18,527 bases of DNA from JBGQDM01 sp041495845 (GCA_041495845.1 JBGQDM010000065.1:1-18527), one strand, 5' to 3'. Numbered from the stretch's first letter, positions 1-7,420 are shown. The notes: generated by a model from the letters alone, not told the origin. Numbers and translations are program-made.

Positions 1-63
1 CAAATCCTTTTCATCCTTTCCCCCTGTAAAATCGTCTATTGAACTTGGCACTACCCGACCCGG

Positions 64-2007
64 ATGGCGGAAGCTCACCACGAAGAGGAAGTTCTCGGGA
101 AAGCGTATGACAGCCGCCTGATGCGGCGGCTGCTGACCTACCTGCGCCCCTACCGGGGCTACGTCGCGCTGGCGCTCGCTGCCATCGTGCTCAAGGCCGG
201 CCTCGACGTGCTCGGCCCCTACCTCACCAAGCTGGCGATTGATAAATACCTGGCGCACGTGCCCGGCAGCAGCAGTTACCTCGACCGATTTTTGAGTTCC
301 GTGCCCATGACCGGCATCGCGCAGATCGCCGCCCTCTATGTCGGCACGCTCGGCTTCAGCTTTCTGCTCGAATTCACCCAGACCTACTACATGCAGTGGA
401 CCGGGCAAAAAGTGATGTTCGATCTGCGCCGCCAGATCTTCCGCCACCTGCAGAATTTGCACCTCGGTTTCTACGACAAGAACCCGGTCGGCCGCCTTGT
501 CACTCGGGTTACCACTGACGTGGACGCGCTCAACGAAATGTTTACCGCCGGCGTCGTCTCGATTGTGGAAGACGTGTTCGTGCTGGCCGGCATCATCGTC
601 ATCATGCTGCTGCTGAACTGGCGGCTGGCGCTGATTACATTCGCCGTGCTGCCCGTGATTGGCTGGGCCACGACCATCTTTCGCGACCGCGTGCGTGATT
701 CCTACCGGCGCATTCGCACCGCCATCGCCCGCATCAACTCCCACCTGCAGGAGCACGTCTCCGGCATGGTTGTCCTGCAGCTCTTCAACCGCGAGCGCAA
801 GGCCTTCGACAAGTTTTCCAAAGTCAACGCCCAGCATATGGACGCGTTTAAGGACGCGATCATGGCCCACGCCGTCTATTACCCGGTGGTGGAAGTTCTT
901 TCGGCGACAGCGATTGCGGGCGTGATCTGGTATGGCGGCAACTCCGTTCTGCGCGGCGCGGCTACGCTCGGCGATCTGGTCGCGTTCATGCAATATGCGC
1001 AGCGTTTCTTTCGCCCCATTCAGGACCTCAGCGAAAAATACAACATTCTGCAATCAGCCATGGCTTCCGCCGAACGTGTTTTCAAGCTGGTGGATACGCC
1101 CGTGGAGATCACTTCGCCCGCCGTCACTCACAAACCCACTGGTCCCGGCCGCATCGAATTCGACCACGTCTGGTTTGCTTACCGGCAAGTGCCGGTAGGT
1201 GGTGATGGCCAAGATCGCGTGGGGACGGTCGCCCTCGGCCGTCCGGACGGGAAAGCCGCACAAAGCGCTGAGCCCGACTGGGTTCTCCGCGATGTCAGTT
1301 TTTCCATTGAGCCCGGCGAAACCGTGGCCTTCGTCGGCCACACGGGCGCCGGCAAGACCACCATCATCTCGCTGCTGCTGCGTTTCTACGACCTGCAGCG
1401 GGGCGCCATCCGCATTGACGGCGTGGACATCAAACGCATGGATCTTAACGACCTGCGCCGCCGCTTCGGCGTGGTCCTGCAAGACCCATTCCTGTTTACC
1501 GGCACGATTGAGCAGAATATTCGGCTGGGTTCCGAGTGGATTACGGACGCAGCCGTCGAGCGCGCCGCCGAAGAAGTCAACGTCGCCGACTTCATCCGCA
1601 CTCTGCCCGGCGGCTTCAAAGAAAAAGTGATCGAGCGCGGTTCCACGCTTTCCACCGGCCAGAAGCAGCTCATCAGTTTTGCCCGCGCCCTGGCCCACGA
1701 TCCCAAGATCCTCATCCTCGACGAAGCCACTTCCAGCGTGGACACCGAAACTGAGTTTCGCGTGCGCGACGCGCTCACGCGCATGGTTGAGGGACGCACG
1801 TCGCTGGTCATCGCCCATCGCCTCTCCACCATTCAGCGTGTTCACAAGATCATCGTCATGCACAAAGGCCGGGTGCGCGAAATGGGCTCGCACCAGGAAC
1901 TGTTGGCGCAGCGGGGTATCTACCACAAGCTTTATCAGCTACAGTACAAAGACCAGGAACTCCCTGCGGGCGCAGGTACGGAAGTGACGGCCAGCGCCGA
2001 CGACTAG
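64..2007 (+). CDS. ABC exporter, fused membrane and ATPase domains (MsbA/MdlB-like)
   Basis: A 647-residue half-transporter expected to dimerise in the inner membrane and export a lipid, drug or peptide using ATP. About six membrane segments lie in residues 31-320. The nucleotide-binding domain follows: A-loop Tyr373, Walker A GHTGAGKT at 425-432, Q-loop Gln473, signature LSTGQ at 529-533 (a variant of LSGGQ), Walker B Asp553-Glu554 and H-loop His585. All catalytic positions are present, so it should be active. The oddity is about 25-30 extra residues just after the A-loop (about 374-405), low in complexity and encoded by palindromic DNA listed separately. The ATG at 64 has no clear Shine-Dalgarno sequence, and no better start is visible in the 63 bases before it. 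The next gene begins 17 bases downstream on the same strand, suggesting an operon. Substrate is unknown. Confidence 0.93.
   Translation: MAEAHHEEEVLGKAYDSRLMRRLLTYLRPYRGYVALALAAIVLKAGLDVLGPYLTKLAIDKYLAHVPGSSSYLDRFLSSVPMTGIAQIAALYVGTLGFSFLLEFTQTYYMQWTGQKVMFDLRRQIFRHLQNLHLGFYDKNPVGRLVTRVTTDVDALNEMFTAGVVSIVEDVFVLAGIIVIMLLLNWRLALITFAVLPVIGWATTIFRDRVRDSYRRIRTAIARINSHLQEHVSGMVVLQLFNRERKAFDKFSKVNAQHMDAFKDAIMAHAVYYPVVEVLSATAIAGVIWYGGNSVLRGAATLGDLVAFMQYAQRFFRPIQDLSEKYNILQSAMASAERVFKLVDTPVEITSPAVTHKPTGPGRIEFDHVWFAYRQVPVGGDGQDRVGTVALGRPDGKAAQSAEPDWVLRDVSFSIEPGETVAFVGHTGAGKTTIISLLLRFYDLQRGAIRIDGVDIKRMDLNDLRRRFGVVLQDPFLFTGTIEQNIRLGSEWITDAAVERAAEEVNVADFIRTLPGGFKEKVIERGSTLSTGQKQLISFARALAHDPKILILDEATSSVDTETEFRVRDALTRMVEGRTSLVIAHRLSTIQRVHKIIVMHKGRVREMGSHQELLAQRGIYHKLYQLQYKDQELPAGAGTEVTASADD
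1181..1250. repeat. Palindromic REP-like element inside the ABC exporter gene
   Basis: Two adjacent inverted repeats lie in frame within the coding region. The first, 1181-1196, pairs ACCGGCA with TGCCGGT around a two-base loop. The second pairs GGACGGTCG (1223-1231) with CGGCCGTCC (1236-1244), with one T-G wobble and a CCCT loop. The right arm then forms a 12-bp perfect palindrome, CCGTCCGGACGG (1239-1250), giving a third copy of the GGACGG motif. The DNA coincides with protein residues absent from usual exporter ATPase domains. This looks like an interspersed palindromic repeat tolerated in a surface loop; that origin is inferred, and I see no second copy in the window. Confidence 0.55.
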
Positions 2008-2024
2008 AATTTGCGCCCTCACTG

Positions 2025-2942
2025 ATGCTGCGCTATCTCGCCCACCGGCTGCTCTACTTCATCCCCGTTGTCTGGCTGGTCGTGTCGGCGGTCTTCCTGC
2101 TCATTCATCTTGTCCCTGGTGATCCGATTCAGCAGATGCTGGGTGAAGGCGTGCCCGCCGCCGATGTGACCGCGGCGCGCCACGCTTACGGGCTGGATGT
2201 TCCGGTGGCGCAGCAATATCTCAACTACTGGAAAGGCGTGCTACACGGCGACCTCGGCCGCTCCATCCGCTACAGCCGGGGCGTGACCGGACTGCTGGCG
2301 GAGCGCTACCCGAACACGCTGCAACTCACGCTGGCGGCGCTATTCGTTGCGCTCGTGCTGGCCATTCCCGCAGGCGTGCGTTCGGCGCGACGCCGCAATC
2401 ACTGGGATGACCGGCTCATCAGCGTGGTCAGTTTATTTGGGCTCTCGTTTCCCAACTTCGCGCTGGGGCCGGTGCTGATCTTGCTGTTCGCGGTCAAGCT
2501 GGGCTGGCTGCCGGTTTCCGGCTCCGGGACTCTCGCGAATCTCGTTCTGCCCGCAATCACCATGGGCGGCGCGCTGGCGGCCATCCTCACCCGCATGGTA
2601 CGCACATCGATGTTGGAAGAACTCGGCCAGGACTACATTCGCACCGCGCGCGCCAAGGGCCTGACCGAAACGCGAGTTGTTTACGCTCATGCGCTGCGCA
2701 ACGCCATGGTCCCGGTGATCACCGTGGTCGGATTGCAATTCGGCGCGCTGCTGGCGGGCGCCATCGTGACCGAAACAGTTTTCTCCTGGCCCGGCATTGG
2801 CCGGCTCACCGTGCAGGCCATCTCCAACCGCGACTACTACCTGGTGCAGGGATGCATCCTGGCCATTGGGTTGACCTATGTGGCGGTGAATTTCCTGACT
2901 GACTTTTTGTATTCGGTGGTGAATCCGAGGATTCGGCAATGA
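2025..2942 (+). CDS. ABC transporter permease, DppB/OppB type
   Basis: A 305-residue inner-membrane permease of the peptide/nickel importer family (binding-protein-dependent transport inner membrane component). The N-terminal membrane segment (about 9-29) is followed by the typical PGDP stretch. A periplasmic region comes next, then five further hydrophobic segments. The cytoplasmic EAA loop, with ARAKGL at about 208-213 and the following HALRNAMVPV, would contact an ATPase. The C-terminal half ends with the conserved FSWPGIGRL and NRDY elements. Length and motifs are normal for the family. The ATG has no obvious Shine-Dalgarno sequence, so it may rely on translational coupling to the exporter gene 17 bases upstream. 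It overlaps the next permease gene by four bases. No substrate-binding protein or DppD/DppF ATPase is in the window, so the imported substrate cannot be stated. Confidence 0.92.
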   Translation: MLRYLAHRLLYFIPVVWLVVSAVFLLIHLVPGDPIQQMLGEGVPAADVTAARHAYGLDVPVAQQYLNYWKGVLHGDLGRSIRYSRGVTGLLAERYPNTLQLTLAALFVALVLAIPAGVRSARRRNHWDDRLISVVSLFGLSFPNFALGPVLILLFAVKLGWLPVSGSGTLANLVLPAITMGGALAAILTRMVRTSMLEELGQDYIRTARAKGLTETRVVYAHALRNAMVPVITVVGLQFGALLAGAIVTETVFSWPGIGRLTVQAISNRDYYLVQGCILAIGLTYVAVNFLTDFLYSVVNPRIRQ

Positions 2943-3805
2943 GCGGGACAGGACCATTGCGAGTCGATGCTCGGCGAGTCATCCGCCACAACCCGCTGGC
3001 CTCCGTGGGTCTGCTGCTGGTGTTGGTGTTTGTCTTGACCGCGCTCTTTGCGCCCCTATTTGCGCCGCAGGACCCTGCCCAGATCGCCCTGCCCACACGG
3101 CTTTCACCCGCTTCGCCACAGCATTGGCTGGGCAGCGACGAACTCGGTCGCGACATTCTCTCTCGTGTGATTTACGGTGCCCGCATCTCGCTGCTGGTCG
3201 GGAGCAGCGTGGTGGCTATGTCGTTGTTCTTCGGGCTAATCATCGGCGCGCTGGCCGGCTACTACGGCGGCGGGCTCGACCGTTTCGTCAACGTCATCTT
3301 GATGAACGCTTTCCTCTCCTTCCCGGGAATTCTTTTGGCCATTGCCTTCGTGGCGTTTCGCGGGCCGGGGATTTTCAATCTGGTGCTGGCGCTGTCGCTC
3401 GGCGGCTGGGTGGGCTATGCACGGTTGGTGCGAGCGCAGGTGCTGGCGGCGAAGGAAAGGGAATTCGTCGAAGCCGCGCGCGCGCTCGGCGCGGGCGACG
3501 CGCGCATTATCGTGCGCCACATCCTGCCCAACATCATCCAGCCGGTGATTGTGCAGGCGGCGATTGGCATGGCGGGCGCTATCCTGGCAGAAGCGACGAT
3601 GAGTTTTCTCGGACTCGGTGTGCCTCCGCCCACCGCCAGTTGGGGCTCCATGCTCAACGACGGTCGCTCGCATCTGTTCGACGCGCCTCACCTCGTCATT
3701 TTTCCCGCGCTGGCGGTCATGCTGGCGGTGCTGGCCTTTAACTTCGTCGGCGACGGCCTCCGCGATCTGCTCGATCCGCGCTCCCGGATCGAGGCTGGAC
3801 TGTAG
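2939..3805 (+). CDS. ABC transporter permease, DppC/OppC type
   Basis: A 288-residue partner permease that would form a heterodimeric channel with the preceding DppB-type protein. The N-terminus shows the OppC/DppC layout: a short cytoplasmic tail, a membrane segment at about 20-42, and then the conserved HWLGSDELGRDILSR region (about 61-75). The EAA loop (EAARALGAGDARIIVRHILP) and the FLGLGVPPPTASWGSML block near residues 222-238 are clear family signatures. The start ATG overlaps the dppB-type stop as ATGA, and GAGGA at 2927-2931 supplies a Shine-Dalgarno sequence seven bases upstream. This is a textbook coupled pair. The 88 bases after it hold no convincing terminator before the next promoter. 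Confidence 0.93.
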   Translation: MSGTGPLRVDARRVIRHNPLASVGLLLVLVFVLTALFAPLFAPQDPAQIALPTRLSPASPQHWLGSDELGRDILSRVIYGARISLLVGSSVVAMSLFFGLIIGALAGYYGGGLDRFVNVILMNAFLSFPGILLAIAFVAFRGPGIFNLVLALSLGGWVGYARLVRAQVLAAKEREFVEAARALGAGDARIIVRHILPNIIQPVIVQAAIGMAGAILAEATMSFLGLGVPPPTASWGSMLNDGRSHLFDAPHLVIFPALAVMLAVLAFNFVGDGLRDLLDPRSRIEAGL

Positions 3806-3847
3806 GGACATTCCCGTAAACGGCTGAAAACAAGCGTCATTTGATTC

Positions 3848-3877
3848 TTGACATGGCATCGCAATCCGCAATATATT
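3848..3877 (+). promoter_or_regulatory. Sigma-70-type promoter of the XRE/NfeD/flotillin module
   Basis: A perfect -35 box TTGACA (3848-3853) lies 18 bases from a strong -10 box TATATT (3872-3877). Transcription should start near 3884, only about ten bases before the regulator ATG at 3894. The message would therefore be almost leaderless, and no Shine-Dalgarno sequence is visible in that leader. The region is AT-rich compared with its surroundings. Confidence 0.72.
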
Positions 3878-3890
3878 AATCGCGATTTGC
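3861..3890. promoter_or_regulatory. Operator-like dyads over the -10 box of the XRE gene
   Basis: A perfect 10-bp palindrome AATCGCGATT lies at 3878-3887, directly after the -10 box. A wider imperfect dyad has GCAA (3861-3864) opposite TTGC (3887-3890) and is centred on the -10 box. The related words GCAATCC, GCAATAT and CGATTTGC recur in the same 30 bases. Such dyads over a promoter next to an XRE gene fit autoregulation. That the XRE protein binds here is inference. Confidence 0.45.
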
Positions 3891-3893
3891 TAT

Positions 3894-4406
3894 ATGACAG
3901 TCGGAGAGAAAATTCGTTATCTGCGCGAAGTCGAAGGTTCCATGCGCGGACTGAATCGCGAAATGACGCAGTCGGAAGTCGTGCGCGCGGTGCGCAAGGA
4001 ACTGGGGAAGCCGATCAGCCAGTCGTATCTCTCGCAGATCGAAAGCGGTCACCGTCCCCACATGACGCAAGCCACGCGCGCGCTGCTGGCCCGCTTCTTC
4101 AAAGTCCATCCCGGTTTCCTGGTGGACGATCCGGAAGGCTTTCACGCAGAACTCACCTCCGACCTGCGCACCACGGAAGGCCAACTCGATGTGTGGCTGT
4201 TGCAGGCGTCGGAACGCTTTGCCGCCGACCCCCAAGTCAGCGCCACGCTGGTGAAGTTAGCGCGCGAGAAAGATACGCGCTCCTGCGTGCTGCTGATGGG
4301 GGCGATTCTGGATACGCCGGGACTCGCCGGCCGTTTGCTCGAAGCACTGCAGCCGGAAACGTTGCCGCGCCGCGGTCCAGCGCGGGGCAGGAGGCAGCCG
4401 CAATGA
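3894..4406 (+). CDS. XRE-family HTH transcriptional regulator
   Basis: A 170-residue DNA-binding protein. The N-terminal helix-turn-helix (about residues 4-76) contains MTQSEVVRAV, the recognition segment SQSYLSQIESGHR, and the XRE-style end LLARFFKVHPGFLVDD. The C-terminal 90 residues are helical with no motif I recognise, and could bind a ligand or mediate dimerisation. It heads the module and lies under the promoter at 3848-3877. Its stop overlaps the next gene as ATGA. It probably represses its own operon through the dyads in the promoter. The lack of a Shine-Dalgarno sequence suggests low expression relative to the next gene, which has a perfect AGGAGG. The signal it senses is unknown. 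Confidence 0.88.
   Translation: MTVGEKIRYLREVEGSMRGLNREMTQSEVVRAVRKELGKPISQSYLSQIESGHRPHMTQATRALLARFFKVHPGFLVDDPEGFHAELTSDLRTTEGQLDVWLLQASERFAADPQVSATLVKLAREKDTRSCVLLMGAILDTPGLAGRLLEALQPETLPRRGPARGRRQPQ
4389..4394 (+). promoter_or_regulatory. Ribosome binding site fixing the NfeD-like start
   Basis: AGGAGG sits eight bases before the ATG at 4403, inside the end of the XRE gene. It decides the start of the NfeD-like protein, whose reading frame stays open much further upstream (to 3848) through the regulator gene. Confidence 0.8.
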
Positions 4407-5050
4407 CCTGGGCAGATTTCTATCTGGTGTGTTTCGTCGTGGGCCTGGCGCTGAGCCTGATGATGTTCCTTGGCGGGATGCACTGGCACTTGCCCTTCCA
4501 CTTTCATTTCCACGGGCACCACGCCGTCGGGCACGGCGCCGCGCACGGGCATTCGGGCGCTTCGCCTTTCAACCTGCTCAGCCTGAGCGCGTTTCTGGCG
4601 TGGTTTGGCGGAACGGGCTATCTGCTCTCTCGCTTTTCTGCGCTGCGGTTCGCGCTGGGGCTGCTGGCGGCGACGGCGGTTGGTCTGCTCGGCGCGGCGA
4701 TTGTGTTTGCCGCTTTGTCGCGGCTGAGTTCAACCGATGCGGAACTTGATCCCGCCGATTTCCGCATGGAGGGCGTGCTGGGCAGCGTCACCAGCTCGAT
4801 TCGCGAAGGCGGGACGGGCGAAATGGTGTATTCGCAGGCAAGCACGCGGCGTGTCTGCGGCGCGCGCAGTGACACCGGCGAAGCGCTGAGCAAGGGAACG
4901 GAAGTTGTAGTCACTCGCTACGAGCGCGGGATCGCGTACGTGCGCCGCTGGGACGATCTGGCGGGGAACGATCTGGCAGGGAACGATGAGCGCGCGCTCG
5001 GTTCGACCCATGACGCGGGCCGGGACACGACCGCGAAGGAGGGCGCATGA
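4403..5050 (+). CDS. NfeD-like membrane protein with OB fold (YuaF/YqiJ-like)
   Basis: A 215-residue inner-membrane protein. Membrane segments lie at about 5-25, 57-77 and 82-106. A C-terminal soluble domain (about 122-183) carries the NfeD-type OB-fold pattern EGVLGSV..GGTGEM..GAR......KGTEVVV....GIAYV. In established NfeD/flotillin pairs such as B. subtilis YuaF-YuaG, the OB-fold protein works with a flotillin in ordered membrane domains. A flotillin lies two genes downstream here. Unusual features are a histidine-rich loop (ten His in residues 27-50) between segments one and two, and a tail (184-215) containing the tandem repeat DLAGN DLAGN. The start is set by AGGAGG at 4389-4394; both ends overlap neighbours as ATGA. 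NfeD-like is a motif-based call, and sequence similarity to YuaF itself may be low. Confidence 0.8.
   Translation: MTWADFYLVCFVVGLALSLMMFLGGMHWHLPFHFHFHGHHAVGHGAAHGHSGASPFNLLSLSAFLAWFGGTGYLLSRFSALRFALGLLAATAVGLLGAAIVFAALSRLSSTDAELDPADFRMEGVLGSVTSSIREGGTGEMVYSQASTRRVCGARSDTGEALSKGTEVVVTRYERGIAYVRRWDDLAGNDLAGNDERALGSTHDAGRDTTAKEGA
4955..4984 (+). repeat. 15-bp tandem duplication in the NfeD-like gene
   Basis: Two adjacent 15-base copies (4955-4969 and 4970-4984) differ at one position and encode DLAGN twice. They lie in the tail after the OB fold, where a small slippage duplication would be tolerated. Confidence 0.85.
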
Positions 5051-5928
5051 ACCGGAAACTTTTTCGCGCTGCGATCGTGCTGCTCTGGCTGGCCCCGGTT
5101 GCCATTGCCCTGGCGTATGCCGCGGTCTGGGACCAGTTGCCCGCATCCATGGCCACGCATTTCAACGCTGCCGGCCGCGCCAACGGCTGGATGTCGCGCG
5201 AGGCATCACTGACGCTCACGCTCGGCATCCTGGCCCCACTGCTCGGCCTGATCACGTGGATACTGTCGCGGGTGCGCGAACCGCGTGTGGATTTTTGGAG
5301 TTTGCTGGGTTTGTTCTATGTGATCGGCGGCATGATGTACGCCGTCAACCAGCAGCTGATCGCCTACAACCTGCGCGGTGAGCCGATACATCCCGGGCCG
5401 GTGGTGGCTCCGGTCTTCGTTGCCATCATCGTGGTGGTGGTGGCGTTTCTGGGCTCCGCGCGCGGTGTTCCTCTGCCACAGGCCGCGGTGCTGGCCGAAG
5501 AGACCCACGCGGTCCGGCTGTGGGCACTGCTGTTCGTGGTGCCGCTGGCGGGGCAGGTGGCGGCGTTGATCGCGGTGCCCGATGCCGGGGTGCGGGTGGC
5601 GCTGTTGTTGGCTTGCGTTTTATTTGGTGGCCTATTTGCCTTCGTCTGGAGCGGGTTTCAATACCGCTTCACCAGCGCGGGTGTGGAAATTCGCACGCTG
5701 GGATTTCGTCTGCGCTCCATTCCGGCGGGGGAGATCAAGTCCTACTCGGCCCAGGCTTGGGCGCCGCTCTGTGGTTACGGCATTCGCGGGTTGGGGAACC
5801 GACGCGCCTACGTTTGGGGCAGTCGGGGCGTGCGCATTGAGACCACGACAGGGCAGGAGATTTTTCTGGGCCATGCCGAACCGGAACGCATCGTGCGCGA
5901 TCTGGAGATGCTGCGGCCTGGGCGTTGA
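5047..5928 (+). CDS. DUF1648 membrane protein with C-terminal PH-like domain
   Basis: A 293-residue multi-pass protein. The N-terminus matches the DUF1648 pattern (LPASMATHFNAAGRANGWMS, about 31-50) known from SdpI-type immunity and membrane proteins. About six hydrophobic segments lie at roughly 7-27, 53-75, 85-105, 118-138, 157-178 and 182-202. Residues 204-290 look like a bacterial PH-like domain: FQYRFTSAGVEI, then the strands RSIPAGEIKSY, GVRIETTTGQEIFLG and a final helix ERIVRDLEML. The start overlaps the previous stop as ATGA, so translation is coupled. The role is unknown; between an NfeD-like protein and a flotillin it is plausibly a membrane sensor or scaffold. Family assignment comes from motifs read by eye. 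Confidence 0.75.
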   Translation: MNRKLFRAAIVLLWLAPVAIALAYAAVWDQLPASMATHFNAAGRANGWMSREASLTLTLGILAPLLGLITWILSRVREPRVDFWSLLGLFYVIGGMMYAVNQQLIAYNLRGEPIHPGPVVAPVFVAIIVVVVAFLGSARGVPLPQAAVLAEETHAVRLWALLFVVPLAGQVAALIAVPDAGVRVALLLACVLFGGLFAFVWSGFQYRFTSAGVEIRTLGFRLRSIPAGEIKSYSAQAWAPLCGYGIRGLGNRRAYVWGSRGVRIETTTGQEIFLGHAEPERIVRDLEMLRPGR

Positions 5929-5948
5929 AGTCGGGCGAGGGGGAATTC

Positions 5949-5954
5949 AGGAGG
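5949..5954 (+). promoter_or_regulatory. Ribosome binding site of the flotillin gene
   Basis: AGGAGG lies four bases before the ATG at 5959, a perfect core with close spacing. It suggests strong translation of the flotillin independent of coupling across the 30-base gap. Confidence 0.75.
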
Positions 5955-5958
5955 AAAC

Positions 5959-7386
5959 ATGTTTGGATCGATTGAGTTCTGGGTTGTCGTCGGACTGGGC
6001 GTTCTGCTCCTAATCATGCTGTTGAGTTTTCTGGCGAGTCTCTACCGCAAGGCCGGGCCCAACGAGGCGCTGGTGGTGTACGGCTTCCGCGGCACCCGCG
6101 TGATCAAGGGACACGGCACGGTGATTTTTCCCATGGTGGAGAACTGCCGCGGCCTGTCGCTGGAGCTGATGTCGTTCGATGTGGCGCCGCAGCAAGACCT
6201 CTACACCAAGCAGGGTGTGGCGGTGACGGTGGAAGCGGTGGCGCAGATCAAAGTGAAGTCGGATGTGGAATCCATTCTTACGGCGTCGGAGCAATTTCTG
6301 ACGAAGACGCCGGAGCAGCGGGAGAGTCTGATCCGGCTGGTGATGGAAGGCCATCTGCGCGGCATCATCGGCCAGCTTACGGTGGAAGAGATCGTGAAGC
6401 AACCGGAGATGGTGGGCGACCGCATGCGCTCCACCTGCGCCGATGACATGAACAAGATGGGGCTGGAAGTGATCTCGTTCACGATCAAAGAAGTGCGCGA
6501 CAAGAACGAATACATCGTGAACATGGGGCGGCCGGATGTGGCGCGCATCAAGCGGGACGCGGATGTGGCCACGGCGGAAGCGGAGCGTGACACAGCGATC
6601 CGGCGCGCGGTGGCTATGCGGGAATCGGCGGTGGCCAGGGCGCAGGCCGACCAGGAACGAGTACAGGCGGAGACGGCTTCCATGGCCAAGCAGGCGGAAG
6701 CGCAGCGCGACTTGGAAGTGAAGAAGGCGCAATACCTGGAAGTCACAAAACGGCAGCAGGCGCAGGCTGACAAAGCGTATGACATCCAGACCAACATCAT
6801 GCAGCAGCAGGTGATGATTGAGCAGGTGAAAGTGCAGCAGGTGGAAAAAGAGCAGCAGGTGAAGGTGCAGGAAGCTGAGATCATGCGCCGCGAGCGGGAG
6901 CTGATCGCCACCGTGCTGAAGCCGGCCGAGATTGAGCGGCAGCGGATTGAAACGCTGGCTGCGGCGGAGAAGCAACGCCTGATGGCGGAGGCGGAAGGGC
7001 ACGCGTCGTCCATCCGGCAGCAGGGCGAGGCCGAAGCGGAAATCATTTTCAAGAAAGGTGAGGCGGAAGCCAAGGCCATGAACGTGAAAGCCGAAGCGTT
7101 CCAGGAATACAACCAGGCGGCGGTCATCGACAAACTGCTCACCGGCTTGCCGGAAGTGGTGAGGGCGCTGGCGGCCCCGCTGGCCAACGTGGACAAGATC
7201 ACCGTGATCTCCACCGGCGGCGACGTAGCCGGCTTGAACAAGATCACCGGTGACCTGACAAAAATGGCGGCGCAGGTGCCGGTGCTGTTTGAAACGCTGA
7301 CCGGGATGAACATCCAAGAGATGCTGGGCAAGGTGCGGAAGATTGGCGATGGCCCAGCGAAGCCGGAAGCGCCCAAGGGTGCTTGA
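5959..7386 (+). CDS. Flotillin-like SPFH-domain scaffold protein (YuaG/FloT-like)
   Basis: A 475-residue flotillin. A single N-terminal membrane segment (about 7-28) is followed by RKAGPNEALVVYG, the usual opening of the SPFH/band 7 domain (about 30-190). A long alanine- and glutamate-rich coiled coil then spans about 195-385, with EAEA/KAEA repeats. The conserved flotillin C-terminal part (AVIDKLLTGLPEVVRALAAPLANVDKITVIS) follows at about 390-420, and the tail is flexible and proline-rich. Bacterial flotillins oligomerise at the cytoplasmic face, organise ordered membrane domains and often pair with NfeD proteins; here that partner is two genes upstream. The length is normal. The coiled-coil codon bias also leaves long open frames on the opposite strand, which are artefacts. 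A strong terminator follows eight bases after the stop. Confidence 0.95.
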   Translation: MFGSIEFWVVVGLGVLLLIMLLSFLASLYRKAGPNEALVVYGFRGTRVIKGHGTVIFPMVENCRGLSLELMSFDVAPQQDLYTKQGVAVTVEAVAQIKVKSDVESILTASEQFLTKTPEQRESLIRLVMEGHLRGIIGQLTVEEIVKQPEMVGDRMRSTCADDMNKMGLEVISFTIKEVRDKNEYIVNMGRPDVARIKRDADVATAEAERDTAIRRAVAMRESAVARAQADQERVQAETASMAKQAEAQRDLEVKKAQYLEVTKRQQAQADKAYDIQTNIMQQQVMIEQVKVQQVEKEQQVKVQEAEIMRRERELIATVLKPAEIERQRIETLAAAEKQRLMAEAEGHASSIRQQGEAEAEIIFKKGEAEAKAMNVKAEAFQEYNQAAVIDKLLTGLPEVVRALAAPLANVDKITVISTGGDVAGLNKITGDLTKMAAQVPVLFETLTGMNIQEMLGKVRKIGDGPAKPEAPKGA

Positions 7387-7393
7387 GCTGTGA

Positions 7394-7420
7394 GGGGCGG
7401 GCTGCGGCCTGCCCCTTTTT
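7394..7420 (+). terminator. Rho-independent terminator after the flotillin gene
   Basis: A nine-base stem pairs 7394-7402 (GGGGCGGGC) with 7407-7415 (GCCTGCCCC), including one G-T wobble. The loop is TGCG and five T residues follow (7416-7420). It lies just after the flotillin stop, so expression of the small peptide gene and pspA would need read-through or a separate promoter. Confidence 0.85.

Noticed and set aside
27..32. TAAAAT upstream of the ABC exporter as a -10 box
   Set aside because: No acceptable -35 at 16-18 bases; the true promoter may lie before the window.
529..1653. LSTGQ in place of LSGGQ as a sign of an inactive ATPase (protein residues 529-533, coding bases 1648-1662)
   Set aside because: Serine, second glycine and glutamine are kept, and such variants occur in active exporters; all other catalytic residues are present.
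1054..1926. A 290-residue open frame antisense to the ABC exporter ATPase domain
   Set aside because: It mirrors conserved Walker and signature codons and has no independent support.
3848..4402. N-terminal extension of the NfeD-like frame through the XRE gene
   Set aside because: The extension covers the promoter and regulator in another frame, is arginine- and serine-rich, and the perfect AGGAGG fixes the start at 4403.
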